Source: Alloyangia pacifica (GTDB taxonomy: Bacteria > Pseudomonadota > Alphaproteobacteria > Rhodobacterales > Rhodobacteraceae). From it: a stretch of DNA of 64,000 nt. Position numbers and translations under genes: made by a program. This document shows, in pieces, positions 25,219 through 37,136 of this stretch. The stretch spans positions 62,001 through 126,000 of the forward strand of contig NZ_FOZW01000001.1 of assembly GCF_900116195.1 (NCBI RefSeq), read 5' to 3'. Below the pieces are notes generated by a model. That model did no database searches, was not told the DNA's origin, and saw only the letters and a program-made list of their open reading frames with translations. Numbering within the stretch: the first letter of the stretch is position 1; every line of letters starts with the position of its first letter.

Positions 25219-25981
25219 CGCCCGCCTCCTTGAAGAGTGTCCCGCCGCCCAGGTAGACTTCCTGCACGCGGGGATCGCGGCGCACCTCGTCGGCGCTGCC
25301 GTCGGCGATCAGCGCGCCGCGGTTCAGCACCATGATGTGATGCGCATGGGCAAAGACCACGTCCATGTCGTGCTCGGTGAACAGCACCGAAAGCCCCTGT
25401 TCGCGCACGATGTCCGCCACCAGTTGCATCAGCTCGATCCGCGCCGCGGGGGCCATGCCCGCCGTCGGCTCGTCCATCAGCAGCAGGCGTGGGCGGTGGC
25501 AGAGCGCGATGGCCAGCTCGAGCCGCTTGAGATCGCCGTAGGCCAGAACCGAACAGGGGCGGTCGGCCTGATCCTCGAGGGAGACGGTGCGCAGGAACTC
25601 CAGCGCCTGATCGCGGTAGAGCTTCCACGCGCGCGGCCCGAAGGTGAAGATGCGCCGGTGGTGACTGATCAGCGCCATCTGCACGTTCTCGATCACGCTC
25701 ATCGAGCGGTAGGTGCCGGTGATCTGGAACGTGCGCCCGACACCCATGCGCCAGATCTCGCGCGGCGGCCTGCCGGTGATCCGCGTGCCTTCGAGGTGGA
25801 CCTCGCCGCCGCTGGGCTTCAGCTGCCCGGTCAGCATGTTGAAGCAGGTGGACTTGCCGGCGCCGTTCGGACCGATGAGGGCCTTCAGCTCTCCCTGCCG
25901 GACGGAGAAGCTGACGCCGTCCACGGCCAGGAAGCCGTCGTAGCTCTTGCGCAGATTGTCGGCGCGGAGGATCTCGGTCAT
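25211..25981 (-). CDS. livG: branched-chain amino acid-type ABC transporter ATPase
   Basis: A 256-residue LivG-class ATPase with Walker A GPNGAGKST, Walker B LLLMDEPTAGMAP and a C-terminal tail of the LivG type. The signature is degenerate: LAYGDLKRLE replaces LSxGQ, which is usual for LivG. The ATG at 25981 overlaps the stop of the permease gene (ATGA), so translation is coupled. Confidence 0.9.
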   Translation of the reverse strand: MTEILRADNLRKSYDGFLAVDGVSFSVRQGELKALIGPNGAGKSTCFNMLTGQLKPSGGEVHLEGTRITGRPPREIWRMGVGRTFQITGTYRSMSVIENVQMALISHHRRIFTFGPRAWKLYRDQALEFLRTVSLEDQADRPCSVLAYGDLKRLELAIALCHRPRLLLMDEPTAGMAPAARIELMQLVADIVREQGLSVLFTEHDMDVVFAHAHHIMVLNRGALIADGSADEVRRDPRVQEVYLGGGTLFKEAGDA

Positions 25982-27837
25982 CGCGCGGTGTCCTCCGATG
26001 CCGGGCGCCAGCGCTGCCAGAGGCGGTGCAGCGTGCCGACGATGCCCTCGGGCATCAGGATCACCACGGCGATGATCACCAGCCCCAGCAACAGGCGCCA
26101 GTACTCCAGCCGGGTCAGCCAATGCTCGACCGAGGTCATGAAGCTGGCACCGACCACGCCGCCGGCCAGTGTCTTCACCCCGCCGAGGAAGACCACGATC
26201 AGCGCGTCGAAGCTCTTGGCGATCTCCAGCTCGGTGGGAAAGACCGACCCCTTGGAGAAGACGAAGAGCCCGCCCGCCAGCCCGGCCATGGCCCCGGCCA
26301 GCGCAAAGGCGACGAGCTGCACGCGCTTGACGTCAATGCCCATGGCCTCGGCCTGCCGCGGGCTGTCGCGCCCGGCGCGCAGGGCGTAGCCGAAGGGCGA
26401 ATGGATCACATGCCGCAGGGTGAGTATGCCGCCGACGCCGAGCGCCAGCGTGAAGTAGTAGTAGGGAACCGTGGCGTTGAGCCAGTCCGCGGGCCAGATG
26501 TTGATCAGCCCATCATCGCCGCGCGTCACGCTGCGCCACTGGAAAGCGAGCGACCAGACGAGCTGGCTGAAGGCCAGCGTCAGCATGGCAAAATAGACCC
26601 CCGAAAGGCGGATGCAGAACCAGCCGATCCCCAGCGCCAGCAGCCCCGCGGCAAGCGGCGCAAAGAGAAAGGCGAGCTCCATCGGCGTCTGCGTGTGAAA
26701 GACCAGCAATGCCGCCGCATAGGCGCCGCCGCCGAAGAAGGCGGCATGGCCGAAGCTCACCAGCCCGCCCGTGCCGAGGATGAAGTGCAGCGAGGCGGCG
26801 AAAAGGGCGAAGACAACGATGTCGATCACCAGCACCATCAGGAAGGTGTCGGCAAAGGCCGGAAGCGCGGCGAGCAGCGCCAGCAGCGCGGCGGTCAGCG
26901 CCACGCCGAGCGGGCCGTAGGGACGGATCGGCGTCTCGGGGGCACCGACCTGCCCGTGCTCGCCCGCCACCTCTTCGCGGCCCAGCAGGCCGTAGGGCCG
27001 GACGATCAGCACAAGGGCCATTACCACGAACATCAGCACCAGCGTCGATTGCGGCAGGTAGGTCACGCCGAAGACGTTCAGCACTGAGATCAGCACGGAT
27101 GCAACGAAGGCGCCGGGCAGCGAGCCCATGCCGCCGATTACCACCACGACGAAGACCGCGCCGATGATGTTGAAATCCATCAGCAGGTCCGCGCCTCCCG
27201 TCGGCAGCTGCAGCGCGCCGCCCCAGCCCGCCAGCGCCGAGCCGAGCGCGAAGACCCCGGTGAAGAGCCAGGCCTGATTGACTCCGAGCGCCCCGACCAT
27301 CTCGCGGTCCTGCGTCGCGGCGCGCACGAGGATGCCGAGCCGGGTGCGGGTGATCAGGTACCACAGGGCCAACAGGATGAAGGGGGTGATGGCAATCAGC
27401 ACGATGTCGTACTTGGGCACCGGCTCGCCGAAGATGCGCCAGACGCCGCGCAGCCCCGGCGCGCGCGGCCCCAGCCGGTCCTCGGCGCCCCAGATCATCA
27501 GTGCCAGGTCCTGGATCACCAGGATCACCCCGAAGGTGGCCACCAGCTGGAACAGCTCGGGGGCGCGGTAGATGCGCCGCAGCACCACCACCTCGACCAG
27601 CGCGCCGATGAGGCCCACCGCCAGCCCGGTCAGCACGATCGCGCCCCAGAACCCGAGATGTCCGGGCAGCACCTCCATCAGCGTGACGCCGATGAAGGCG
27701 CCGAGCATGTAGAAAGAGCCATGAGCGAAGTTGACGATCCGCGTGACGCCAAAGATCAGCGACAGCCCCGAGGCGACGAGAAACAGCGCCGCGGCATTGG
27801 CAAGGCCGGTGAGGAACTGGGCGAAGAGGAAGGCCAT
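25978..27837 (-). CDS. fused LivH-LivM permease of a branched-chain amino acid-type ABC transporter
   Basis: A single 619-residue membrane protein combining both permease subunits. Residues 1-290 are LivH-like (GLANAAALFLVASGLSLIFGVTRIVNFAHGSFYMLGA), followed by a hydrophilic linker (GREEVAGEHGQVGAPET). The rest is LivM-like (LHFILGTGGLVSFGHAAFFGGGAYAAALL, ALRAGRDSPRQAEAMGIDV). Fused LivHM proteins are known in alphaproteobacteria. No stop or frameshift interrupts the joint. Confidence 0.9.
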   Translation of the reverse strand: MAFLFAQFLTGLANAAALFLVASGLSLIFGVTRIVNFAHGSFYMLGAFIGVTLMEVLPGHLGFWGAIVLTGLAVGLIGALVEVVVLRRIYRAPELFQLVATFGVILVIQDLALMIWGAEDRLGPRAPGLRGVWRIFGEPVPKYDIVLIAITPFILLALWYLITRTRLGILVRAATQDREMVGALGVNQAWLFTGVFALGSALAGWGGALQLPTGGADLLMDFNIIGAVFVVVVIGGMGSLPGAFVASVLISVLNVFGVTYLPQSTLVLMFVVMALVLIVRPYGLLGREEVAGEHGQVGAPETPIRPYGPLGVALTAALLALLAALPAFADTFLMVLVIDIVVFALFAASLHFILGTGGLVSFGHAAFFGGGAYAAALLVFHTQTPMELAFLFAPLAAGLLALGIGWFCIRLSGVYFAMLTLAFSQLVWSLAFQWRSVTRGDDGLINIWPADWLNATVPYYYFTLALGVGGILTLRHVIHSPFGYALRAGRDSPRQAEAMGIDVKRVQLVAFALAGAMAGLAGGLFVFSKGSVFPTELEIAKSFDALIVVFLGGVKTLAGGVVGASFMTSVEHWLTRLEYWRLLLGLVIIAVVILMPEGIVGTLHRLWQRWRPASEDTAR

Positions 27838-27903
27838 GGCGGGGGCTCGGCTGGCCGGGGAAACAGGGGCTCTGCCCCTCTTGGCCTTGCGGCCAATTCA
27901 CCC

Positions 27904-27927
27904 CGGAGTATTTGCGGAAAGATGAAA
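27904..27927 (+). repeat. dispersed intergenic repeat, copy 1
   Basis: Between livK and livHM. Core GTATTTGCGGAAAGATGAAA begins at 27908; it matches five other intergenic sites in the window. It sits among small GC hairpins (AGGGGC-TCT-GCCCCT near 27870 and a GGAGGCC-type stem just after). Confidence 0.6.
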
Positions 27928-27961
27928 GGGAGAGGCTGCGCGGCCTCCCCCGGGGCGACGC

Positions 27962-29185
27962 TTACTCGGCGGGGCGCATCTCGCGGATCTCGTCGTCCGA
28001 GGGCATGTAGGGCATGGGGTCCTTGTACTCCCAGTCCACCATCACGCCTTCGCCCGCGTCGTTGAGCGCGGTGGTGCCGACGAAGGCGCCCAGCGTCGAC
28101 TGGTTGTCGAGCGCGCGGTAGCGCAGCGGGCCGACGGGGGTGCCCGGGATCTCTAGATCCTCGAAGGCGGCGCGGATCGCCTCGGTCTCGGTGCTGCCCG
28201 CCTTCTCGATGGCGGCGGCGACCGACAGGCCGGTCAGGTAGCCGACGTTGCTGCCGTTCTTCGGGGTCTCGCCGAACATCTCCTCGTAGGCCGTGACGAA
28301 GGCGCCGCCGGGGGTGCCCTCGGCGAAGTCGTACCAGGGGTAGCCGGTGACGAACCAGCCCTCGGGTGCCTCGTCGCCGAGCGGCTCGAAATACTCCGGC
28401 TCGCCGGTCAGCAGCCCGTAGACGTCACGCCCGTCGAAGAGGCCGCGGTCGGTGCCCTGTCGCACGAGCTTGGCCAGGTCGGTGCCGAAGGTGACGTTGT
28501 AGATCGCGTCGGGTTTGGCGCGCTCCAGCGCCTGCGCTTCGGCGCCGGCGTCGATGTTGAACAGCGGCGGCCATTGCTCGGCGACGAATTCGACCTCGGG
28601 CTTGAGCCGCTTGAGGTTGGCCTTGAAGGCCTCGACTGCCTCGGTGCCATAAGCGTAATTCGGCGCGATGGTGGCATAGCGGATGGCGTCGGTGGTGGCG
28701 GCCTTCTCGGCCAGCATCGCCGCCTGCACCCAGGTCGAGGTGCGCAGGCGGAAGGTATAGGGGTTGCCCGAGCCCCAGACGAGCGTGTCGGCCAGCGGCT
28801 CGGAGGCGAGATAGACATAGTGCTTCTCGGCGGCGAAGGAGCTGATCGCGAGGCCGACGTTGCTGAGGATCGTGCCGGTCAGCATGACCGCTCCGTCCCG
28901 GGTCATCAGCTCCTCGGCGATGCGTACCGCCTCGGCGGGATCGCCCTGGTCGTCGCGGAAGATGAACTCCAGCGGACGGCCCAGCACGCCGCCGGCCTCG
29001 TTGATCTCGGAGACGGCTAGCTCGATGCCCTTGCGATAGGGCTCGGCGAAGGCGGCCATTCGTTTGAAATGGTTGATCTCTCCGATCAGGATCGGCGCCT
29101 TTCCGGCGTCTTGGGCAAATACGGTAGCCGGGGTCAGGGCGGTGGCCGCGGCAAATGCCAGGACGGTACGTCTAAGCAGGGTCAT
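27962..29185 (-). CDS. branched-chain amino acid-type ABC transporter substrate-binding protein
   Basis: A 407-residue periplasmic binding protein of the type I (LivJ/LivK) fold. A signal peptide ends at PATVFA-QD; APILIGEIN opens the first strand, and RKGIELAVSEINEAGGVLGRPLEFIFRDDQGDP is the family core. The ATG at 29185 gives the signal; the frame opens 109 codons earlier in non-coding sequence. First gene of the liv-type operon. The ligand is not decidable; with a MarR regulator at the operon end, an aromatic or aliphatic acid is as likely as leucine. Confidence 0.88.
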   Translation of the reverse strand: MTLLRRTVLAFAAATALTPATVFAQDAGKAPILIGEINHFKRMAAFAEPYRKGIELAVSEINEAGGVLGRPLEFIFRDDQGDPAEAVRIAEELMTRDGAVMLTGTILSNVGLAISSFAAEKHYVYLASEPLADTLVWGSGNPYTFRLRTSTWVQAAMLAEKAATTDAIRYATIAPNYAYGTEAVEAFKANLKRLKPEVEFVAEQWPPLFNIDAGAEAQALERAKPDAIYNVTFGTDLAKLVRQGTDRGLFDGRDVYGLLTGEPEYFEPLGDEAPEGWFVTGYPWYDFAEGTPGGAFVTAYEEMFGETPKNGSNVGYLTGLSVAAAIEKAGSTETEAIRAAFEDLEIPGTPVGPLRYRALDNQSTLGAFVGTTALNDAGEGVMVDWEYKDPMPYMPSDDEIREMRPAE

Positions 29186-29456
29186 TGCGGTCGGGTCTCC
29201 TCGTTGGCGGGGGCACGCGTCCCCACGCGCCCCTCTTACGTCGATATCGGCGGGCTGATAAAGGTGGCTTTGACTTCGGGGTAGGCATTTGTTGCATCGG
29301 CCCCGGCGCGATAGGCGCCCGCGGCAGGGCCTGCCGGGTGCGGCGCCGGAAAGACAGGCTGTTGGCACCGGGCGTTGCGCGGGGGGGCGCTTGGCGCTAG
29401 GACTGCGCGCCAAAGCGCGCCAAAACGCGGCGGCGCGAGCCTTAGGAGAGACGATC

Positions 29457-30392
29457 ATGACGCGAGCCTTCATTTTCCCCGGCCAGGGGGCGCAGACCAT
29501 CGGCATGGGCAAGGCACTGGCCGAGGCCTACCCCGCGGCGAAAGCCGTCTTCGACGAGGTGGACGCGGCGCTGGGCGAGAGCCTCTCGTCGCTGATCTGG
29601 GAGGGTGACATCGAGACGCTCACCCTCACCGAGAACGCCCAGCCGGCGCTGATGGCGACCTCGCTTGCCGCCATGCGCGCGCTCGAGGCGGAGGGTATCG
29701 AGATCGGCGCCGCCAGCTTCGTCGCTGGCCACTCGCTCGGCGAGTATTCGGCGCTGACTGCCGCCGGTGCGCTGAGCGTCGGCGATGCCGCCAAGCTGCT
29801 GCGCACCCGCGGCAAGGCCATGCAGCAGGCGGTGCCCGTGGGGATGGGGGCCATGGCGGCGCTGCTCGGCCTCGACCTCGCCACCGCCCGCGCCGTGGCC
29901 GAAGAAGCCGCGCAGGGCGAGGTCTGCGCCGCGGCCAACGACAACGACCCGTCGCAGGTGGTGATCTCGGGCAACAAGGCCGCGGTCGAGCGGGCGCTCG
30001 ACATCGCCAAGGAGAAGGGCGCCAAACGCGCGCTGCTGCTGCCGGTGAGCGCGCCCTTCCACTGCGCGCTGATGGCCCCCGCCGCGGAGGTCATGGCTGG
30101 CGCGTTGTCCGAGGTCGAGATCAAGGCCCCGAGCGTGCCGCTGGTCGCCAACGTCATCGCCGAGGCGGTCACCGATCCCGCCCGCATCCGCGAGCTGTTG
30201 GTCGAGCAGGTGACCGGCTCGGTGCGCTGGCGCGAGTCGGTGGAATACATGGTGGCGCAAGGTGTCACCGAGTTCTGGGAAATCGGCGCTGGCAAGGCGC
30301 TGTCTGGCATGGTCAAGCGCATCGAGCGCAGTGCCGCCCTGCGCAACGTCGGCGCCCCCGATGACGTGAAGGCCGCACTGGAAGCGGTCTGA
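29457..30392 (+). CDS. fabD: malonyl-CoA:ACP transacylase
   Basis: A 311-residue FabD: FPGQGAQTIGMG at the N-terminus, the GHSLGEY nucleophile elbow with Ser93, the Arg of RGKAMQ and the His of SAPFHCALM. It loads malonyl groups on acyl carrier protein for fatty-acid synthesis. The ATG at 29457 follows an AGGAGAG site. It stands alone: fabG and acpP, its usual neighbours, are not next to it here. It is divergent from the liv operon across about 270 nt in which I see no gene. Confidence 0.95.
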   Translation: MTRAFIFPGQGAQTIGMGKALAEAYPAAKAVFDEVDAALGESLSSLIWEGDIETLTLTENAQPALMATSLAAMRALEAEGIEIGAASFVAGHSLGEYSALTAAGALSVGDAAKLLRTRGKAMQQAVPVGMGAMAALLGLDLATARAVAEEAAQGEVCAAANDNDPSQVVISGNKAAVERALDIAKEKGAKRALLLPVSAPFHCALMAPAAEVMAGALSEVEIKAPSVPLVANVIAEAVTDPARIRELLVEQVTGSVRWRESVEYMVAQGVTEFWEIGAGKALSGMVKRIERSAALRNVGAPDDVKAALEAV

Positions 30393-30424
30393 GGCGCGCC
30401 TCAACTCTGACAAAAGAAAACAGG

Positions 30425-30454
30425 GGCGGTGCCATGCGGCGCCGCCTTTCTTTT
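30425..30454 (+). terminator. intrinsic terminator of fabD
   Basis: GGCGGTGCC (30425-30433) pairs with GGCGCCGCC (30438-30446) around ATGC with one G-U pair, followed by TTTCTTTT. It is a textbook rho-independent terminator 32 nt after the fabD stop. Confidence 0.88.
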
Positions 30455-30477
30455 CTGGTGAAGCCGGCCCGGCATCG

Positions 30478-30500
30478 CTTTCATCTTTCCAAAAATACTC
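30478..30500 (-). repeat. dispersed intergenic repeat, copy 2
   Basis: Read on the minus strand as GAGTATTTTTGGAAAGATGA, the same core as at 27908. It lies between the fabD terminator and the thiC leader. Confidence 0.55.
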
Positions 30501-30582
30501 AACAACGCCGTGCCGCCCGCGCTCCGCCGGGTAGAGGCCGCACCTTGACGCCCGCCCCGACTCGCCGCAGTGTGCCCGAACT

Positions 30583-33422
<2,840 letters not shown>

Positions 33423-33426
<4 letters not shown>

Positions 33427-34052
33427 GGCGCTTTGACCTGTCGGTCTACCTGGTGCTCGATCCCGGCCTTTGCGCCGGGATCGGCATGGTCGAGACGGCG
33501 CGGCTGGCGGTGCGCGGCGGCGCCACCATGGTGCAACTCCGCGACAAGCAGGGCGGCACCGCACAGAGGATCGCGACCGGGCGGGCGCTGAAGGCGGCGC
33601 TGGCGGGGTCGGGCGCGCTGCTGATCGTCAACGATGACGTGGAGGCGGCACGGCAGATCGCTGCCGACGGGCTGCACGTGGGGCAGGGCGACATGTCCCC
33701 CGCCGAGGCGCGGGCGCTGGTCGGGCCGGAGATGCTGCTGGGCCTCTCGGTGGAAAGCCCCGAACTTGCGCGGGCGGTCGACCCCGGCGTCGTCGACTAC
33801 ATCGGGGCGGGGCCGGTCTTTGCCACGCCGACCAAGCCCGACCACAGGCAGCCCGTGGGCTGGGAGGGCCTCGCGGCGCAGGTGGCGGTGAGCCCGGTGC
33901 CGGCGGTGGCGATCGGCGGGCTGAAGGCCCCTCACGCGGCACAGGCAAAGGCGGCGGGCGCGCAGGGCGTGGCGGTGGTCTCGGCGATCTGCGGCCAGTC
34001 CGACCCCGAGGCGGCAGCGCGGCAGATCGCCCGCGCCTGGGGGGAAGCCTAG
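33423..34052 (+). CDS. thiE: thiamine-phosphate synthase
   Basis: A 209-residue TIM-barrel enzyme joining the pyrimidine and thiazole units. Motifs: VQLRDKQGG, LIVNDDVEAA, GLHVGQGDMSPAEAR, and IGAGPVFATPTKPDH followed by VAIGG. It starts in an ATGA overlap with thiM and ends the riboswitch-controlled operon. A 22-bp palindrome follows about 50 nt later. Confidence 0.95.
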
Positions 34053-34101
34053 CTCCATATCGCGTGATCATGGCGCGGCGGGGCCGGCGTTCGCTGCCCT
34101 C

Positions 34102-34123
34102 AGCGCGCCCTGCAGGGCGCGCT
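34102..34123 (+). terminator. 22-bp perfect palindrome after thiE, probable terminator
   Basis: AGCGCGCCCTG and its exact complement CAGGGCGCGCT abut without a loop, so in RNA the hairpin would open a few central bases. It is followed by CGTTTCG, a weak T-run. The position after thiE suggests transcription termination. Confidence 0.5.
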
Positions 34124-34360
34124 CGTTTCGCCCAATGCCGCTGGCTGCGCCGTCACGGCACGGGGGGGCGGGCGCAGGTCACTACCGTACCACCACCACC
34201 GGATCAGAGTCGCTGCCCCGCAGACCGTCGAAGCGCCCCGTATCTCTGTCGGCAGTATCCGATTCCCTTGCTGGCCGCTGAGGCGACGGGGACCGCAGAG
34301 ACGGTGCGGGCGGACAGGGGTGCCCGATGCGCAGGAGCGCACTGCCCGGACAGGAGAGAG

Positions 34361-34408
34361 CCGGGGGCGCTGCCCCCGGACCCCCGGGATATTTGGAACA
34401 TATGGAAG
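34361..34408 (+). repeat. GC hairpin plus dispersed repeat, copy 3
   Basis: CCGGGGGC-GCT-GCCCCCGG (34361-34379) is followed by CCCCCGGGATATTTGGAACA and TATGGAAGG (34381-34408), the same repeat core as at 27908. The whole 34053-34448 stretch otherwise shows no gene. Confidence 0.5.
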
Positions 34409-34415
34409 GCGGGCG

Positions 34416-34437
34416 GAGGCGCGGTGATCCGCGCCTC
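34416..34437 (-). terminator. hairpin after the dipeptidase gene
   Basis: A perfect 9-bp stem GAGGCGCGG/CCGCGCCTC with a TGAT tetraloop, 11 nt beyond the stop of the minus-strand dipeptidase gene. No T-run follows on the minus strand, so it may end or stabilise the message. Confidence 0.5.
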
Positions 34438-34448
34438 TCAAGCCGCCT

Positions 34449-35507
34449 TCAGGCGCCCCAGGTCTTGCGCAGAACGCGCAGCCAGTTGCCGTGGCACAGC
34501 TTTTCCATCAGCGGTGCGTCGATTCCATGGGCGGTCATTGCCGCGCGCAGGTTGGGCAGCCCGGCGATGTCGGTGATCCCCTCGGGCACCGTCGCACCGT
34601 CGAAATCCGAGCCGAAGCCGACGCGGTCCTCGCCCAGCTTCCCGATCAGGTGGTCGAGGTGGCGCAGTACCTCGTCGAGGCTGCACGACGGGTCCATCCG
34701 CCCGTCCGGGCGCAGGAAGGCCGTGGCGAAATTGATCCCGACCATGCCGTCGCTCTCGGCGATCATCGCCAGCTGGCGGTCGGTGAGATTGCGGGCGTGG
34801 GTGGTCACCGCATGGGCGTTGGAGTGGGTGGCGACCAGCGGCGCGTCCGAAAGCGCGGCGACATCGTCCACGCCCTTCTCGTTGAGGTGCGACAGGTCGA
34901 TCATCACCTTGAGCGCATTGCATTCCCTGACCAGCCTTTTGCCGGCCTCCGTCAGGCCCTCACCGATGTCCGGGGTCGCCGGGTAACGGAAGGGCACGCC
35001 GTTCCCGAAGATCGTCGGGCGCGACCAGACCGGTCCCAGCGAGCGCAGCCCGCGGGCGTGCAGCGCGTGCAGTTCCTCGAGGTCGGGGCCGATCGCCTCG
35101 GCGCCCTCGAGGTGCAGCACGGCGGCCATCTTCGGTCCGCCGAGCGCGGCTTCGATCTCGGCTGCGGTGGTGCAGGGGGTGATGGCGCCAGCGGCGGCCA
35201 GCGCTTCGAAGGCCTCGACGCCGCGCCAGGTGGTGTCCAGCGCCTCGGGCTGGGGGATCATCTCGGGCAGCGGCAGGTCGTACTGCGGCAGGCTCATCGC
35301 CGCCATGCTGTCGCCCGACGTGGCAGGGCTCGGCACGAAGATCGCGAAGAAACCGCCGCCGAAGCCGCCCGCCTGCGCGCGCGGCAGGTCGATGTGGCCG
35401 CTGCCGAGACCGTTGGTCACGCCGCGCGCGGTGACCGCGCCGCCCAGCAGACGCAGCAGCAGATCGTTGTGGCCGTCGAAGATGGGCGGGGTGGTCGCAA
35501 GCGTCAT
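34449..35507 (-). CDS. membrane dipeptidase, peptidase family M19
   Basis: A 352-residue zinc dipeptidase of the renal dipeptidase family. Metal-site motifs: FDGHNDLLLRL (His-x-Asp), the bridging Glu in VLHLEGAEAIG, IDLSHLNEKG, the His of ATHSNAHAV, and the GFGSDFDGATVPEGI block. Such enzymes cut dipeptides, often with a D- or dehydro-residue at the C-terminus. No signal peptide, so it acts inside the cell. The true start is the ATG at 35507; the very long open frame upstream is the antisense-free +2 frame of the permease gene. It lies 32 nt after the permease gene. Confidence 0.9.
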   Translation of the reverse strand: MTLATTPPIFDGHNDLLLRLLGGAVTARGVTNGLGSGHIDLPRAQAGGFGGGFFAIFVPSPATSGDSMAAMSLPQYDLPLPEMIPQPEALDTTWRGVEAFEALAAAGAITPCTTAAEIEAALGGPKMAAVLHLEGAEAIGPDLEELHALHARGLRSLGPVWSRPTIFGNGVPFRYPATPDIGEGLTEAGKRLVRECNALKVMIDLSHLNEKGVDDVAALSDAPLVATHSNAHAVTTHARNLTDRQLAMIAESDGMVGINFATAFLRPDGRMDPSCSLDEVLRHLDHLIGKLGEDRVGFGSDFDGATVPEGITDIAGLPNLRAAMTAHGIDAPLMEKLCHGNWLRVLRKTWGA

Positions 35508-35539
35508 GAGAGGTCTTTCGATGGGGAAACGGGCGGGGG

Positions 35540-36949
35540 TCAATTGAGCAGGTAGCCGAGCACGAGCACCCAGGCCGACAGCAGCAGGAGCATGCACAGC
35601 ATGTAGCTGCCGTTCCAGCGCAGACCGACATGGCGGGCGCTGACGTTGCCGAAACTGCCGATCAGCAGCGTCGTGGCGGTGAAGGGCGAGCTGATGCCTC
35701 CGAGCGCCCAGCCGGCGGTGATCGAAACCACGATGACCTCGGGCGGCACGCCCAGCTGGTCGGCATGGGGCACCAGCGGTGCAATCAGCGTGACCGCGAG
35801 AATGGGGTTCATGCCAAGCTGGCCCAGCAGCGGGATGATCCAGACGAAGCTGACGAGGACCAGCGCCGGCGGCAGGTCCTCCGGGTGGAAGCCCGAGGCC
35901 TTGACCAGGGGTGCCAGCAACGGCGCACCGACGGTGCCGATGAAGCCCGCCATCATCAGCAGCGTGACCTCGCCGCGGTAGGCAGGGAGCTCGCGGAAGA
36001 CGAAGCCCGCGGCGCGCTCGCCCAGGGGGGCGCCGCCCTTGCGGCGTTGCAGCAGCGCCCAGACGGTGGCCATGATCGGCACAACCAGCAGGACGATCGC
36101 GATGATCCGCAGCCCGGTGAGCGATTGCAGGATCAGCACCGACACCACGAGCAGGCCGAGCAGCACCAGCAGCGGAGTCATCAACGCCCAGCTGCCCTCG
36201 GGTGCGGCGCGCGGGGCGGGCGGATGCGAGAGTTTCGGCTTGAAGAGCGTGTCGAGCGCCCAGCCGGTGAGGGTGATCAGCGCCGAGGTGCCGAGCGCCG
36301 GCAGAACCACCGAGCCCCAGCTGGTGCCGGGGATCAGCGCGGTGGTGATCGCCACGGAGAAGGACATAGGCGACCAGGGCAGCGAGGCGACGAAACCGCG
36401 CTGGATCGCCAGCAGCATGCGGCGGGTGCGGTGGCTGCGGATCTCGGCATCCGGCTCGTCCTGCGCCGCGGCGGTGGCGAGGCTGCCGAGCAGTGCGATG
36501 GCGCCGTAGTTGAGCAGCAGCGCAAAGGCCTGCCCGCCGAGGGTCAGCGCAAGGTAGCGCCGGCCGGGCGGCTGCAGCGCCAGGAAGTTGCCCGCGGCAC
36601 GGATCGAGGCGGCCTGCTGCGCGGCGCTGCGCAACGTGGCGAGCGCGGCGAAGAAGGCGGCGATGAAGGCGGCGGAATGGAAGGCATCGAGCAGCACGCT
36701 TTGCCAGTCGGCAACCCGCCAGACCAGCGCGAGGCCGAGCAGCACCGCCGTGGCCACGAAGAGCCGCCGCCCGGGGGCGACCTGCAGCGTCAGCAGGCCC
36801 ACCAGCAGGGTGACCGCCGGCACCACCAGCCCGTCGAGCGGACCGGTGAGATGCCATTCCTGGACGATCACCAGGCAGGTGATGAGCACCATCAGCAGGC
36901 CGGTCAGGCGGGTGATCGGGGTGGGGGCCACGGGAGGTGTCGTTGGCAC
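35540..36949 (-). CDS. multi-span membrane permease of unassigned substrate
   Basis: A 469-residue integral membrane protein with roughly ten to twelve hydrophobic spans. Pseudo-symmetric Gly/Pro-containing segments (WSPMSFSVAITTALIPGTSWG and GISSPFTATTLLIGS, each 'SP-F' followed by T-rich helix) resemble the ion-transporter (ArsB/CitT/DASS-like) arrangement of two inverted repeats. I do not recognise the family with certainty. The GTG at 36949 is preferred since residues before it are polar; TTG 37015 is possible. Cotranscribed with the dipeptidase, so it may import a dipeptide-like or carboxylate substrate. Confidence 0.6.
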   Translation of the reverse strand: MPTTPPVAPTPITRLTGLLMVLITCLVIVQEWHLTGPLDGLVVPAVTLLVGLLTLQVAPGRRLFVATAVLLGLALVWRVADWQSVLLDAFHSAAFIAAFFAALATLRSAAQQAASIRAAGNFLALQPPGRRYLALTLGGQAFALLLNYGAIALLGSLATAAAQDEPDAEIRSHRTRRMLLAIQRGFVASLPWSPMSFSVAITTALIPGTSWGSVVLPALGTSALITLTGWALDTLFKPKLSHPPAPRAAPEGSWALMTPLLVLLGLLVVSVLILQSLTGLRIIAIVLLVVPIMATVWALLQRRKGGAPLGERAAGFVFRELPAYRGEVTLLMMAGFIGTVGAPLLAPLVKASGFHPEDLPPALVLVSFVWIIPLLGQLGMNPILAVTLIAPLVPHADQLGVPPEVIVVSITAGWALGGISSPFTATTLLIGSFGNVSARHVGLRWNGSYMLCMLLLLSAWVLVLGYLLN

Positions 36950-37136
36950 GGTGCGGGTTCCAGTCTCGTGCGGGCTTTTGTACGGACATAGACCATCCTT
37001 GATGGCCAAGGGCAATGCCCCAAGGGCAGCCGTTGCGCGCGACCTCAGCGCAGACGCAGCGCGATGGCTGCGGCCAAATGCGCGAAATTCGGGCGTAATG
37101 CGCGACCAAACCTGGAGATTTCGCCCTCCGAACCGC

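Noticed and set aside
29186..29456. Possible gene between livK and fabD
   Set aside because: Only short frames without ribosome binding sites; best read as a divergent promoter region.
34449..37109. 886-codon minus-strand frame that would fuse an N-terminal extension to the dipeptidase
   Set aside because: The first 534 codons run out of frame through the permease gene and resemble no protein; the dipeptidase starts at 35507 with its own family N-terminus.
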